A stretch of DNA of 64,000 bases from Candidatus Undinarchaeales archaeon (GCA_030753015.1 JASMDC010000013.1:25216-89215), one strand, 5' to 3'; shown: positions 9,649 through 17,846, numbered from the stretch's first letter. Numbers and translations are program-made. The notes: generated by a model from the letters alone, not told the origin.

Positions 9649-11052
9649 ATGTCCGACCGGTACGATATCGTGGTCATCGGCGGCGGCCCCGGCGGCTACT
9701 CAGCTGCCATCAGGGCGGCCCACCAGGACCTTTCCGTCGCCATCGTCGAGGAGGACAGGCTTGGAGGCACCTGCCTGAACCGCGGTTGTATACCGACCAA
9801 GGCGCTGATCGCCTCGAGCTCGCGCTTCGCCTCCCTCGCCACGCTAGAAGAGCACGGTATCTCGGTCAAGAGCCAGTCCTTCTCCTACGGTGCGATGGCC
9901 TCCCGGAAGGACCGTGTGGTCGAAGCGATAGTATCCTCCCTGGAGAAGCTCGTAGCAGGTAACGGTATCACTGTGGTCACGGGCCGCGGACGGATCGTCG
10001 ACGGTGGCACCGCGGTGGAAGTGGCCCTCACTGACGGTGGGACACAAAGGCTCGAGGCGGGGACGCTCATCATCGCCACCGGCTCACGGACCGCTTGCTT
10101 GCCCTTCATTACTCCGGACCATGAACACATCCTCTTCTCGGACGATCTCCTGAAGCTCACCGAGCTGCCAGCGAGCCTTACCATCATCGGTGGGGGCGTC
10201 ATCGGGTGCGAGTGGGCCTCGATCCTCGCTGACCTGGGGTGCAATGTGACCATCGTCGAGCTTATGCCCACTCTGCTCCCCGGCATGGACAGGATGGCCG
10301 CGAACCTGGTGAAGCGGAGCCTGAAGAGCAAGGGCGTCACCATCAATACCAAGGTCTGCGTGACCGGTGTGAGCGTTGACGGGAACTATACCGTGACGAC
10401 GCTCGAGTCCGGTGAGGATGTACGCTCGGAACGGACCCTCGTGTGTGTTGGCCGGTCCTGCAACACCGAGGACCTCGGTCTGGAGGAGGCCGGTGTGGAG
10501 CTAGAGAAGGGACACATTGTCGTGGACAGGTTCCTACGGACAGATAACGACCACATCTTCGCCGTGGGCGATGTAGTGGGAGGGCTCATGCTCGCCCACA
10601 AGGCAAGCTGGGAGGGGGAGGTGGCCGTCCACAACATACTCCACCCTGATGAGATGGTCGACGCCACCGACGCGCTCATCCCTTCGGTGGTGTTCACGAG
10701 CCCGGAGATCGCCATGTTCGGTAGGACCGAGAACGAACTCAAGGCAGAGGACATCGCCTTCCGGGCAGGGAGGTTCTCCTTCGCTGCCAACGGCAAGTCC
10801 TTGTGCTCAGGAGAGTCGGACGGTTTCGTCAAGGTCCTCGTGGGCGAGGACGGATGCATCCTCGGCGCCATCATCGTGGGCCCGGACGCATCGTCCCTCA
10901 TCCCGTCGCTGCTCGTCCCGACCGTCACGGGTGTGACCGTGGAGCTGATCTCCGATGTCGTGTTCCCCCACCCCACTCTCGGCGAGGCAGTGAAGGAGGC
11001 AGTGGACGACGCCCAAGGGAGGGCGCTGCACAAGACTGCCCCGAAGCGGTGA
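9649..11052 (+). CDS. lpdA: Dihydrolipoamide dehydrogenase (E3)
   Basis: 467 residues, full length for the family. Oxidises dihydrolipoyl groups using FAD and NAD+. Seen in the sequence: FAD dinucleotide motif VIGGGPGGYSAA (9-20), redox disulfide GGTCLNRGCIPTK with Cys42 and Cys47, NAD-binding GGGVIGCEWA near 183, second FAD motif FAVGDVVGG, and the catalytic His-Glu pair HPTLGE near 441-446 supplied to the partner subunit. TTAATTACTTAAG about 30 nt upstream of ATG 9649 is a likely promoter. No 2-oxoacid dehydrogenase E1/E2 or glycine-cleavage gene adjoins it, so the lipoyl partner must be elsewhere. A TnpB remnant abuts its 3' end. Confidence 0.95.
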   Translation: MSDRYDIVVIGGGPGGYSAAIRAAHQDLSVAIVEEDRLGGTCLNRGCIPTKALIASSSRFASLATLEEHGISVKSQSFSYGAMASRKDRVVEAIVSSLEKLVAGNGITVVTGRGRIVDGGTAVEVALTDGGTQRLEAGTLIIATGSRTACLPFITPDHEHILFSDDLLKLTELPASLTIIGGGVIGCEWASILADLGCNVTIVELMPTLLPGMDRMAANLVKRSLKSKGVTINTKVCVTGVSVDGNYTVTTLESGEDVRSERTLVCVGRSCNTEDLGLEEAGVELEKGHIVVDRFLRTDNDHIFAVGDVVGGLMLAHKASWEGEVAVHNILHPDEMVDATDALIPSVVFTSPEIAMFGRTENELKAEDIAFRAGRFSFAANGKSLCSGESDGFVKVLVGEDGCILGAIIVGPDASSLIPSLLVPTVTGVTVELISDVVFPHPTLGEAVKEAVDDAQGRALHKTAPKR

Positions 11053-11065
11053 CAATACCTGTGAA

Positions 11066-11317
11066 CTACCCCTCTCCAAGTGGAGGGGCTTCCCGCTTCG
11101 ACGCTGTTTCCAGCTCCACGGGCGCATCGGGTGGTCCCCACCCTGATCTATCCTGAATGTTGATCGCAGCGTTCAGGTCGCGGTCTATTGTCAGCCCGAG
11201 GGTGATCCGGCCCAGACTATCGATGGAAACGTTCAGATCTCCTTCCATTACCAGACTGGGTCGAGGCATCTGCACGTGCACGAGGACCTCCCTCAGAGCG
11301 CACCATGCTATGGGCAT
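11066..11317 (-). pseudogene. TnpB (IS200/IS605-type) C-terminal remnant
   Basis: The minus frame ends with the typical TnpB tail: TIDRDLNAAINIQDRSG (last catalytic Asp region after the zinc finger) followed by PVELETASKREAPPLGEG. Only about 80 residues remain; the RuvC core and the zinc-finger CxxC pairs are absent or decayed, and no intact start exists upstream. TnpB is an RNA-guided nuclease encoded by IS605-type elements. The stop lies three bases from an inverted repeat that resembles the right-end hairpin of these elements. The remnant sits 13 bp past the stop of the dihydrolipoamide dehydrogenase gene, marking the old insertion point. Confidence 0.8.
11069..11088. repeat. Right-end hairpin of the decayed IS200/IS605-like element
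   Basis: CCCCTC (11069-11074) and GAGGGG (11083-11088) can pair around an 8-nt loop immediately after the TnpB stop. IS605-type elements carry subterminal hairpins recognised by TnpA, and the end of the TnpB-associated guide RNA maps to the same place. The partner left end is not recognisable. Confidence 0.5.
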
Positions 11318-11575
11318 CCATCACCCTGCCCCTGGAAGACCACGACCCCGACCGATCAGCCAGCATTCTCATCTTTGCTCATCGTTGGCCGGTTTTAGGT
11401 CTCCAGGACGCGACTGTTATCGCCTCTGGTCAATGATTGTCCTTGGTGGTCACCCCTATAGGTATTAGGCCGTTCATCATTATATCCCAAAGGGAGGTGG
11501 CGTGCCGGTACTCGTCCGGAAAGTAACTTTCGGGTCCGTCCCCCCCACGCCCCATCGGAAGGGGATTTCCCGCCA
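11318..11575. other. Non-coding stretch, probably decayed insertion-sequence DNA
   Basis: No supportable gene. The proximal part continues the decayed TnpB reading frame with disruptions. An imperfect inverted repeat, CCGGAAAGT/AACTTTCGG at about 11516-11534, could be a remnant of another subterminal hairpin. Nothing else was recognised. Confidence 0.4.
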
Positions 11576-11661
11576 AAATAAATAAAGAGTTAAATCTTGG
11601 GAACGCTCAACCTGCGGTGCTGCTCGCAGGACGCCTTCCCAAGGCGTGAGGGCGGCGGTTC
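11576..11661 (+). promoter_or_regulatory. tRNA promoter and structured 5' leader
   Basis: An AT-rich block at 11576-11595 (AAAATAAATAAAGAGTTAAA) is the only TATA candidate for the tRNA, about 65-85 nt upstream, so the precursor should carry a leader of about 50 nt. The leader can form ACGCC/GGCGT (11631-11635 with 11643-11647). An alternative pairing CTTGGGAA (11596-11603) with TTCCCAAG (11636-11643) would enclose CCTGCG/CGCAGG; the two folds exclude each other. Confidence 0.5.
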
Positions 11662-11763
11662 GGGCTCGTAGCTCAGCCGGTTAGAGCGCCGGTCTTATAT
11701 GGCCTGTGCTCATACACAGCCTAGGACAGCCGGAGGTCAGGGGTTCAAGCCCCCTCGGGCCCA
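11662..11763 (+). tRNA. tRNA-Ile(UAU) with a 28-nt intron
   Basis: Acceptor GGGCTCG pairs with CGGGCCC, discriminator A at 11763; D arm GCTC/GAGC; anticodon stem CCGGT/GCCGG; T arm AGGGG-TTCAAGC-CCCCT. The intervening sequence folds as a perfect bulge-helix-bulge: 4-bp helix CTTA/TAGG flanked by 3-nt bulges TAT and ACA, with a distal GG(C)CTGTG/CACAGCC stem. Cutting each bulge after its second base removes 11700-11727 (canonical position 37/38) and leaves the loop CTTATAA, anticodon TAT at 11696-11698. That anticodon reads AUA directly. Most archaea instead use a CAU tRNA with agmatidine. CCA is not encoded. Confidence 0.88.
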
Positions 11764-11764
11764 T

Positions 11765-11788
11765 GGGGGAGGTCGTTGGGCCTCCCCC
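11765..11788 (+). terminator. Hairpin after the tRNA
   Basis: GGGGGAGG (11765-11772) pairs perfectly with CCTCCCCC (11781-11788) around an 8-nt loop, starting one base after the tRNA 3' end; a T-containing stretch (TAACTTTGTC) follows. It may aid termination or 3' processing; archaeal termination usually depends on T-tracts rather than hairpins. Confidence 0.5.
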
Positions 11789-11858
11789 GATAACTTTGTC
11801 GTCCTGCTCGAGCTGCGGTCATTATATATCCTATAACTGATTAAGAATTAGGGGGACG

Positions 11859-13871
11859 ATGGCGAGGACAATCATTGCCGTGCTCATCGTGGTGTCATTG
11901 CTGACAACTGCCCCGGTATCGGTGGAGGCGAACTGGGACGCGCTCGGCGGTGGCAAGGCCTACAACGGCATGACGTCCTTCTTCAAGGTTACCGTCATGA
12001 ACCGGGACCGGGACGATGGTGTACGGACATCACTGCTCGTCACCGTGGACAGCGAGGACCTCCATCTGTCAGGTCCGCTGGACTGGCAGAACGTCCTTCT
12101 CAACCGGGCCATGTACACCATTCCTTTCCACCATGGCGAGGAGGACATGGTGCTCGAGACCGAGGCCGTGGAAGTGTTATACGGTAATCCGGCGACTTAC
12201 TACTTCGGTATCGAACCCGACGAGGAGTGCGAGACCGGGACCTACCGCGTCAACATCGGCGTCCAGGCGATGAACCCGGACGGGACCTGGGCCATCGTCG
12301 AGTCCAAGGTACTCATGTTGAGGGTGGAGGAGAGCATCGAAGTGGTTCTCCCCAGTATGGAGCTCTTCGTGGGCGGCGAGGCCAAGAAGATAGCCCTCCT
12401 GGTGAGGAACCGCGGACGTGCTGTAGAGAAGATCGAGGAAGTCTCGGCGACCTTCGAGGTACTCACACCGGAGTGCGATGGCCAGCTCCTCTTCTGTGAC
12501 CTGACCAACCGGCCGTGCGATGCGACCGAATGGCGGTTCCGTCCCCAGCGTAAGGATTCGCTCGTCAATACCGAGGATAATCCCATCATTCCCTACACCA
12601 TCAGGGTGGATGAGAGGTTCCGTTGCGATGATTCAGAATATTGCGGGATGTGCGACATCCGGGTCAATGTCACGTACATAACGTCCTACACCGACCTCCT
12701 CCTCAAGCGCAGCTACTCGTCCCAGATAAAGGCCGATGGCCTGGCGCCCATCACCGTCCGGGCCGGTGAGCGATCCGACGTCCATGTACGGCTCGTCGGT
12801 GCCCGGGCGCAGGACGGTGAGCTCCATTATGACGGCATCCCCGGCGAAGATCTCGAGATCCCACTCCTCATTAAGAACACAGGCAGAGGCTATGCTCACA
12901 GCTGCGAGGCGCTGATAGCTGTTCCGTCCTTCCGCGGAATGGCCGCATACGACATCCTCCAGATAGTATCTCCCTTCGAGGGCCAGGCGGTCGGGGAAGA
13001 CCTGGTGAGCGACGGAGTAGTCCTTGATAGGCTCGCACCGGACGAGCTCAGGGAGGTCAGGTACGTCCTGCGCATCAGCCCTGACGCACAAGACAACCTT
13101 GACAGGATGCCCGTTTTTTTCGAATTGGAATGCATGGACGGGTTCGGACGACAGTACACTGCCGAGAAGGACGGTGGATGGGACGATTTCTACATCACCG
13201 TGTCCCGACCGATTCCGCCCGAGCTCGCGCTCGATGTCACAGCATCAAGTGACGTCATCGACGGCGATCCTTTCAATGTCGACATCACGCTCACCAACAT
13301 GGCCCCCACTCCCGCTCACGATTGTACACTGTCCGCCAGCTGGTCCGGGCCGGTCCCTGTGGCCGGTGACGGGCACCTCTCCCTCAGCCGCCAGCTCGGA
13401 CGTGACACGCCCTACTCGCGTGTCATGGAGTTCACGGTCGTGGTGTCGGAGGACATCAAGGCCACTTGGCAGGGTGCGGCCCCTGGATCGATACGCATCA
13501 GTGGCACCTTCACGGCCTGGTGCACGGACCCGCGAGGAGTGAGCCTCGCCACGACATCGAGGTCGCTGAGCATCGCTGTGCGGGAGCGCGAGTCCGCGTT
13601 CATGAAACGCCGCGACCGCTCATGGGCGAGCCCCGGCCGCTCATGGACGAGCCCCGGTACTGTCGAGCAGGATGTCGTCGATGTGGAGGACAAGCTGGCC
13701 TGGCGAGGTATCCTCGGACTGGGGGTATTGGTCGTATTCATCTGGCTGATCGTCATGCTCAATCATCTCCAGCGGATGATGTCCGCACCCTTCACGGCCG
13801 TGTCCGATGAGGAACGGGACAGGAAGATGCGCGATAAGGAATCGTCCGACGAGGACGTGGATGAGCTGTAG
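11859..13871 (+). CDS. Single-pass anchored surface protein with CARDB-like domains
   Basis: 670 residues. Signal peptide (IIAVLIVVSLLTTAPVSVEA), large extracellular part of beta-sandwich repeats typified by strings such as IALLVRNRGRAVEKIEEV, IPLLIKNTGRGYAHSCEA and VDITLTNMAPTPAHDC (CARDB/NPCBM-like phrases seen in archaeal surface proteins), a CDDSEYCGMCDI Cys cluster, one membrane helix near residues 612-633, and a charged cytoplasmic tail of about 35 residues. Just before the helix is a short internal repeat (RSWASPGRSWTSPG). TATA-like ATTATATATCC lies about 35 nt upstream of ATG 11859. The plan matches the proteins at 33134-40222 and 40294-42765. Role: cell-surface or S-layer-associated component, inferred from architecture. 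Confidence 0.8.
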   Translation: MARTIIAVLIVVSLLTTAPVSVEANWDALGGGKAYNGMTSFFKVTVMNRDRDDGVRTSLLVTVDSEDLHLSGPLDWQNVLLNRAMYTIPFHHGEEDMVLETEAVEVLYGNPATYYFGIEPDEECETGTYRVNIGVQAMNPDGTWAIVESKVLMLRVEESIEVVLPSMELFVGGEAKKIALLVRNRGRAVEKIEEVSATFEVLTPECDGQLLFCDLTNRPCDATEWRFRPQRKDSLVNTEDNPIIPYTIRVDERFRCDDSEYCGMCDIRVNVTYITSYTDLLLKRSYSSQIKADGLAPITVRAGERSDVHVRLVGARAQDGELHYDGIPGEDLEIPLLIKNTGRGYAHSCEALIAVPSFRGMAAYDILQIVSPFEGQAVGEDLVSDGVVLDRLAPDELREVRYVLRISPDAQDNLDRMPVFFELECMDGFGRQYTAEKDGGWDDFYITVSRPIPPELALDVTASSDVIDGDPFNVDITLTNMAPTPAHDCTLSASWSGPVPVAGDGHLSLSRQLGRDTPYSRVMEFTVVVSEDIKATWQGAAPGSIRISGTFTAWCTDPRGVSLATTSRSLSIAVRERESAFMKRRDRSWASPGRSWTSPGTVEQDVVDVEDKLAWRGILGLGVLVVFIWLIVMLNHLQRMMSAPFTAVSDEERDRKMRDKESSDEDVDEL

Positions 13872-13940
13872 GCCACAAGCCCGAAAGTGGGAGTGCGTTG
13901 GTTGACAGGTTTTTAATAATCCACAGACATTTCGGAGACC

Positions 13941-15302
13941 ATGAAGGTCACGGTCCTCAACGGCAGCCCCAAGGGCGACGTCTCCGTCACCATGCAGTAC
14001 GTCGGCTATATCCGCAAGCGCTTCCCCGGGCACGAGTACGTGGTGCATGACATCTCGCAACGGGTCAAGAAGCTGGAAGGTAACTTGACCGCGTTCAAGG
14101 AGGTTGTCGACGACGTCGGTTCATCGGATGTTGTACTGTGGGCCTTCCCCCTTTATCACATGCTGGTCCCCTCCCAGTACAAACGGTTCATCGAGCTGGT
14201 TTCTGAGAAGGATGCGGTTGATGCTTTCAAGGAAAAGTATGCTGCGGTCCTGACCACGTCCATCCACTTCTTCGACCACACCGCTCACGCCTACATGCAT
14301 GCCATCTGCGACGACCTGGGGATGCGGTACGTCGGCTTCCATTCGGCCGAAATGAGCGACCTGCTGAAAGAGAAGGGTCGCGACCAGCTCGTTCTGTTCG
14401 CAGAGGATTTCTTCGACGCTGCCGAGCGCAAGAGGGTCACATCACGGGCGAACCCTCCCGTGAACACACGCTCCTGGAACTACCTTCCCGGTGCAGTCGC
14501 CGGGGCCATCGATACGAAGGGCAAGCAGATTATCGTGCTCACAGACGGGACCGGGGGGAACCTGGGGCGGATGGTTGAGCGCTTCACTGAGAGCCTCGCT
14601 GGTAAGGTGGAGGTCCACGACATCAATGACATCCCACTGAAGAACGGCTGTCTGGGATGCTGCAACTGTGGGCTGGACAACGAGTGCTCCCAGAAGGACG
14701 GCTTCCCGGAGTTCTTCAATGAGAAGGTCCGTACGGCGGATGTCGTCGTGTACGCGGGGAAGGTGACCGACCGCCACCTCTCCTCCCAATGGAAGAAGTT
14801 CATCGACCGCACGTTCTTCCACAACCACGTCCCGGCGCTCAAGGGTAAACAGCTCGGTTGGATCATTGCGGGGCCGCTAGGCCAGCTCCCCACGCTCAGG
14901 GCGACCTTGGAGGGCGAGGCCGAACTGGGTAGGATTAACCTCGTGGACATCGTGACCGACGAGTCCGGTGACAACGAGACCGTGGACACCATGATCCAAT
15001 CCCTCGCAGAGCGCCTCATCAGGCATTCCTGCTCAGGATACATGCGGACGCGCACGTTCCTTGGTGTGGGGGGTGACAAGCTATTTCGCGACTTCGTGTA
15101 CAATAGCCGGTTCGTGTTCCAGGCCGACCATGCTTACTACAAGAAGCACGGATTCTACGACTTCCCCCAGCACGAGTACGGAACGCGACTCCTTAATACT
15201 GTAATGACCGGGCTGACGTGGATTCCGCAGTTCAGGAAGGAGTTCAAGAAGCGTACGACCTCCGAAATGATCAAACCGTTCCAGAGACTGCTCGATGAGT
15301 AA
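13941..15302 (+). CDS. Tandem flavodoxin-fold NADPH-dependent FMN reductase / iron-sulfur flavoprotein
   Basis: 453 residues with two flavodoxin-like modules. The first begins MKVTVLNGSPKGD, the FMN phosphate-binding start of the NADPH-dependent FMN reductase family. The second (from about 195) begins IIVLTDGTGGNLG and contains CLGCCNCGLDNEC near 237-250, which includes a C-x2-C-x2-C-x5-C arrangement like the compact 4Fe-4S site of Isf-type flavoproteins. A helical C-terminal extension of about 90 residues follows. Two fused modules, only one with the Cys motif, is unusual; Isf proteins are normally single-module dimers, so this may be an intramolecular pseudo-dimer. TATA-like TTTTTAATAATCC lies about 30 nt upstream. 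Likely role: cytoplasmic electron transfer or oxidant detoxification. Confidence 0.85.
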   Translation: MKVTVLNGSPKGDVSVTMQYVGYIRKRFPGHEYVVHDISQRVKKLEGNLTAFKEVVDDVGSSDVVLWAFPLYHMLVPSQYKRFIELVSEKDAVDAFKEKYAAVLTTSIHFFDHTAHAYMHAICDDLGMRYVGFHSAEMSDLLKEKGRDQLVLFAEDFFDAAERKRVTSRANPPVNTRSWNYLPGAVAGAIDTKGKQIIVLTDGTGGNLGRMVERFTESLAGKVEVHDINDIPLKNGCLGCCNCGLDNECSQKDGFPEFFNEKVRTADVVVYAGKVTDRHLSSQWKKFIDRTFFHNHVPALKGKQLGWIIAGPLGQLPTLRATLEGEAELGRINLVDIVTDESGDNETVDTMIQSLAERLIRHSCSGYMRTRTFLGVGGDKLFRDFVYNSRFVFQADHAYYKKHGFYDFPQHEYGTRLLNTVMTGLTWIPQFRKEFKKRTTSEMIKPFQRLLDE

Positions 15303-15316
15303 GCAATTGATGGAGA

Positions 15317-15331
15317 ATGGTGCGCCGGTCG
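15317..15331 (-). repeat. 15-bp copy of the tRNA-Gly 3' end (att-like)
   Basis: ATGGTGCGCCGGTCG here is identical, in the same orientation, to 17690-17704, the CCA end and acceptor/T-stem edge of tRNA-Gly. Integrases that recombine at tRNA 3' ends leave such a copy at the far side of the inserted DNA, and this lies on the expected side of the tRNA, 2373 bp away. No integrase gene is present between the copies. Confidence 0.55.
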
Positions 15332-15505
15332 AGAACAAAGCGCACACTCACGAGTAATTGTTTACAGATTCACACGTAGAGGGCCGCATTCTAGGGAAGA
15401 AGGGATAGAATGATGTACAGTAGTCCAGACCAAGACGACCTGCTGATGGGCCGGAAAGGTACGAAATTTAAAGACACTCGATAACAGAATCCATAGGTGG
15501 CAGAA

Positions 15506-15661
15506 ATGGATTCTAACAAACCTACATCAGTGGCCTACAGCCAGGGGATAACCGCACTCATCTTCGTGTCGGCGCTCCTCGGGTTGTTCATCATGCCCAT
15601 GGAGGGGTTCGGGCCGTCGGACCCTGATGTGCCCCCTTTTGACACTACACGGGCTCAATAG
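15506..15661 (+). CDS. Small single-pass membrane protein, 51 aa
   Basis: Short frame starting at ATG 15506: N-terminal hydrophilic MDSNKPTSVAYSQ, one membrane helix (GITALIFVSALLGLFIM), and an acidic/proline-rich tail ending TTRAQ. TATA-like AAATTTAAAG lies about 37 nt upstream. It is inside the segment bounded by the tRNA-Gly 3'-end copies and just upstream of the insertion sequence, so it may be a gene of an integrated element. Function unknown. Confidence 0.6.
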   Translation: MDSNKPTSVAYSQGITALIFVSALLGLFIMPMEGFGPSDPDVPPFDTTRAQ

Positions 15662-15699
15662 AGCTTCCGTTCAACGTTATCATTTCGAAAGCTTTAAAT

Positions 15700-17320
15700 C
15701 AGGGTAGTGATAATAACACTACATGACCTTCATTCGCCGTATCAAGAGGGGCGACAGCACTTATGTGTACAATGTGCGGACCTACCGTGAGAAGGGTACC
15801 GGCAAAGTCAAGCAGGATACCGAGTACCTCGGCAAAGAGGTAGAGAAGGACGGCGAGACCACCATCATTCCACCCAAGAGAAGGACAAAGGGATTGCGCT
15901 CGATCCTGGATTACGGTGAGCCCATGGCCCTCTACAAGCTCGCCAAGGAGTTCGGCCTGCCCGAGGTCATCGATTCCTGCATCGCGCCACACACGAGGAT
16001 CGATGACATCGGCCTGAAGACCACCATCCTGGCCATCAACAAGGTCACTGCGGACGCGAGCCTCAGGGCGACAGGCTCCTGGTTCTCCCGCACGGCCCTC
16101 AGGGAGCGCGTCGATCTCACGTCGGCCGACCTCACCCCCAAGTGTGTCAGAGGCATCCTCTCGCTCCTCTCCAAGGAGACGCCCGACGTGACGGGGTTGA
16201 TCGAGGAGGGCATTGCGCGGCGCATCAAGAAGCTGTACAGCGATGATCTCGACACGCTCGTCTACGACCTGACGCCCATGACGTACTACGGCGACTGCAA
16301 CGACCTTGCCCGGTACGGCCATGCCTACCGTAGCACGGGGGAGAAGCAGGTGAACATGGTCCTTGCCGTGACCATGGGCCACCGCCTCCCCATCCATCAC
16401 AAGGTGCTCCCTGGCAACATCGTCAGCGTTTCCACCATCCGCACGTTCCTCAAGGAGCTGGAGGTCTTCGGGGTCAAGAACCTCGTCCTGGTGCTCGATC
16501 GTGGCTTTTACAGCAAGAGGAACATCGAGGAGATCCTGGGCGCGAAGCACGACGTCATCGGCGCGCTGGCATCGAACCTGAACCTGACCAAGCGGGCGCT
16601 CACCAAGAGCGTCGGCATGGAGAACTCCCGGAACCGTATCAGGTATCCGGGGGCCGTGACCTTCGCCAAGGAGTTCAAGGAGGACGATATCAGGGCCTTC
16701 GTCTACCACGATTCGGAGCGGCGGAGCCGCCAGCTCACCAGCTTCTACGAGGGCCTCACCGAGGTGGAGCGGAAGCTGGACGATCTGGGTGAGGTGGCGT
16801 TCCCGATCAAGGACGAGATGCTGGGGGAGCTGCACGGCGTGTGCGGTGACTACGCCGGGTACATCCGAGTCACGCCGACGTTCTCCGAGGACTGGTCGTT
16901 CACCTACCGGGTGAAGCACAAGGCGGTCCAGAGGACGACCAACCGGTTCGGGAAGACCGTCCTCTTCACCTCCACGAGTTTGAATGCCGTGGACGTGCTG
17001 AAGCTCTATCGGGAGAAGGACGTGATCGACAAGACCTTCAGGCTGATGAAGGACCGCGGGCTCGGGCCACTGCAGGCGAACCTCGAGGGATCGACGAGAG
17101 CTCGGGTATTCCTGGCGTACCTGGGCTACCTGATGCTCTGCCTTCTGCGAATGAAGCTGAAGGAGGAGACCTCCCTGGAGGAAGCGCTCTCACGGCTTGG
17201 TGAAGTGAGGGAGGTGCTCTACAAGGATGGATCACGGGAACTGCCAGAGCTCACGAAGCAGCAGAAGGCGGTCCTCAAGATGCTCGGGATGATGTAGTGA
17301 TAAAAACGGGCACATCTGGG
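15700..17320 (+). mobile_element. IS1634-like (IS4 superfamily) insertion sequence, approximate ends
   Basis: One transposase gene flanked by related terminal sequences: on the left ...GATAATAACACTACAT just before the start codon, and on the right, read in reverse, ...GTTTTTATCACTACAT just after the stop. The matching CACTACAT blocks are inverted. I could not fix the outer ends or a target-site duplication. It lies between a promoter-like element (CTTTAAATC, about 15690-15699) and a 5'-truncated membrane-protein gene, so it probably split that gene from its promoter. Confidence 0.65.
15723..17297 (+). CDS. IS1634-family DDE transposase
   Basis: 524 residues, full length for the family and apparently intact. 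The transposase DDE core is visible: first Asp in LVYDLTPMTYYGD, second in LVLDRGFYSKRNIEEI, and the Glu within YREKDVIDKTFRLMK, the YREK-type motif of IS4-superfamily enzymes. N-terminal VYNVRTYREKGTGKVKQ resembles the usual opening of these proteins. Cuts and rejoins its own element ends by a cut-and-paste mechanism. Lies inside the tRNA-Gly-bounded segment. A long frame on the opposite strand is an antisense shadow. Confidence 0.92.
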   Translation: MTFIRRIKRGDSTYVYNVRTYREKGTGKVKQDTEYLGKEVEKDGETTIIPPKRRTKGLRSILDYGEPMALYKLAKEFGLPEVIDSCIAPHTRIDDIGLKTTILAINKVTADASLRATGSWFSRTALRERVDLTSADLTPKCVRGILSLLSKETPDVTGLIEEGIARRIKKLYSDDLDTLVYDLTPMTYYGDCNDLARYGHAYRSTGEKQVNMVLAVTMGHRLPIHHKVLPGNIVSVSTIRTFLKELEVFGVKNLVLVLDRGFYSKRNIEEILGAKHDVIGALASNLNLTKRALTKSVGMENSRNRIRYPGAVTFAKEFKEDDIRAFVYHDSERRSRQLTSFYEGLTEVERKLDDLGEVAFPIKDEMLGELHGVCGDYAGYIRVTPTFSEDWSFTYRVKHKAVQRTTNRFGKTVLFTSTSLNAVDVLKLYREKDVIDKTFRLMKDRGLGPLQANLEGSTRARVFLAYLGYLMLCLLRMKLKEETSLEEALSRLGEVREVLYKDGSRELPELTKQQKAVLKMLGMM

Positions 17321-17513
17321 GTCGGAGTACCTTGCCGCGCTGGAGACCAACCAGTTCATCGCAGGATTGATTTTCTACATCACAATCCTGGGCGCGGTGG
17401 CTTTGGGGCTCGCGTATATAATCCAAGAGATTGAGCGGACCCGGGCGGCTTGCCTCGAGAAGCTGTTCGACATGGACGAGAAACTTGGAATGCTGGTCGA
17501 GAAGAAGAAGTAG
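17304..17513 (+). pseudogene. 5'-truncated small membrane protein split by the IS
   Basis: The frame opens just after the transposase gene without a start codon and encodes about 65 residues: SEYLAALETNQF, a membrane helix (IAGLIFYITILGAVALGLAY), then a coiled-coil-like tail (IIQEIERTRAACLEKLFDMD) ending in lysines. Codon usage and the clear helix-plus-tail plan indicate a real gene whose 5' end was removed by insertion of the adjacent IS. The orphaned promoter is probably the CTTTAAATC left of the IS. Function unknown. Confidence 0.6.
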
Positions 17514-17690
17514 ACTGGACGACAAGATCCTACCGCCTTGAACGTCAGGTTTCGGGACAGCGGCAACCACATCCAGAAGTTCTCGTAGACATAGGGTTCC
17601 CGGTGCACGAGCTCTCCGAAGGTAAGGAGGAGAAACCGAACACGCAAATCAATCCCCGAGTAAAGTCCTCCGAATCGGAGCGTAATCGGA

Positions 17691-17767
17691 TGGTGCGCCG
17701 GTCGGGATTTGAACCCGAGTTATCTGCGTGGCAGGCAGATGTCCTAGGCCAGCTAGACTACCGGCGC
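17691..17767 (-). tRNA. tRNA-Gly(GCC), CCA encoded
   Basis: On the minus strand: acceptor GCGCCGG/CCGGCGC, discriminator A, genomically encoded CCA (17693-17691), anticodon stem TCTGC/GCAGA with loop CTGCCAC giving anticodon GCC, T arm TCGGG-TTCAAAT-CCCGA. No intron. A TATA-like CTTAAAAGATTT lies about 35 nt upstream (about 17794-17805). The 3' terminal 15 bases recur at 15317-15331, making this tRNA a candidate integration site. Confidence 0.95.
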
Positions 17768-17846
17768 ACCTGACCTCGTGCCGGAGGAAGCCAAATCTTT
17801 TAAGGTTAGTGGTCGGCCTCCGGGCCTCCGTTGTAGCGCTTGTGGA

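Noticed and set aside
11701-11721. Hairpin with CTCATA loop that looks like a tRNA-Met anticodon arm
   Set aside because: It is the distal stem of the intron; acceptor, D and T arms only fit with the intron removed, giving anticodon UAU.
15699-16919. Minus-strand 406-codon frame
   Set aside because: Antisense to the intact IS1634 transposase with clear DDE motifs; the protein is composition noise.
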